From assembly GCA_028276145.1 (NCBI GenBank), contig JAPYWX010000029.1, forward strand, positions 1 to 13,792: a stretch of DNA of 13,792 nucleotides. Reading direction: 5' to 3'. Positions 13,785 to 13,792 of the stretch are shown here, piece by piece; position 1 is the first letter of the stretch, and every line of letters begins with the position of its first letter. Position numbers and translations under genes: made by a program. Origin of the DNA: Spirochaetota bacterium (GTDB lineage: Bacteria > Spirochaetota > Brevinematia > DTOW01). The notes below the pieces were generated by a model. That model was not told the origin of the DNA and searched no databases. It worked only from the letters and a program-made list of their open reading frames with translations.

Positions 13785-13792
13785 AAAATAAG

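Overview
The window reads as chromosomal DNA of a thermophilic, AT-rich bacterium with an outer membrane. A full-length reverse gyrase is the usual hallmark of growth at high temperature. Two predicted outer-membrane beta-barrels, a periplasmic LolA-like protein, Shine-Dalgarno (SD) sites and sigma70-type promoters (TTGACA-like / TATAAT-like, mostly 18-bp spacers) indicate a diderm bacterium rather than an archaeon. I cannot name the phylum from this sequence alone. I see no rRNA, tRNA, transposase, phage gene or CRISPR array.

Layout, left to right: the 5' end of a phospholipase D-like gene (minus, cut by the left edge); a repeat-filled spacer (353-782); a tail-anchored coiled-coil protein made of internal duplications (783-1454); a second repeat-filled spacer (1455-1965); an outer-membrane porin-like barrel (1966-3060); a CPBP-family intramembrane protease (3235-4152); convergent with it, an 863-residue membrane protein fused to a spermidine-synthase-like domain (4346-6937, minus); divergent from that, reverse gyrase (7132-10809); a third repeat-filled spacer (10810-11310); and a two-gene minus-strand operon, a LolA-like outer-membrane lipoprotein-sorting protein (12827-13570) followed by a DUF1302-type barrel (11311-12816). 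The genes do not form one pathway. The common theme is envelope (PLD-like protein, porin, CPBP protease, multispan synthase-like protein, LolA-like/DUF1302 pair) plus one heat-adaptation gene.

The most unusual content is the repeat system. Twenty-two perfect copies of a tiny palindrome, GTGCT-N3/4-AGCAC, lie only between genes, often as arrays of 3-4 units with a 16-17 bp period. Arrays with the same geometry but different arms also occur: CAGGY-N3-RCCTG on either side of the LolA-like/DUF1302 operon, and CACCT-N4-AGGTG inside the reverse gyrase coding sequence. The coding array has a period of exactly 15 bp, so the frame stays open and it encodes a TLIGD repeat; one unit carries a compensatory pair of changes that keeps the palindrome. 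Several arrays sit directly upstream of predicted -35 boxes.

Longer hairpins with unrelated stems are scattered in the same spacers, and many close on a C-GNA-G triloop, a fold known to be exceptionally stable in single-stranded DNA. A larger composite element (about 77 bp, containing one GTGCT hairpin and one GAGAGG hairpin beside a G-rich stretch) occurs twice in inverted orientation 10.4 kb apart, with decayed relatives elsewhere. This hairpin-array family is the best candidate here for an undescribed system. Its function is not evident from the sequence.
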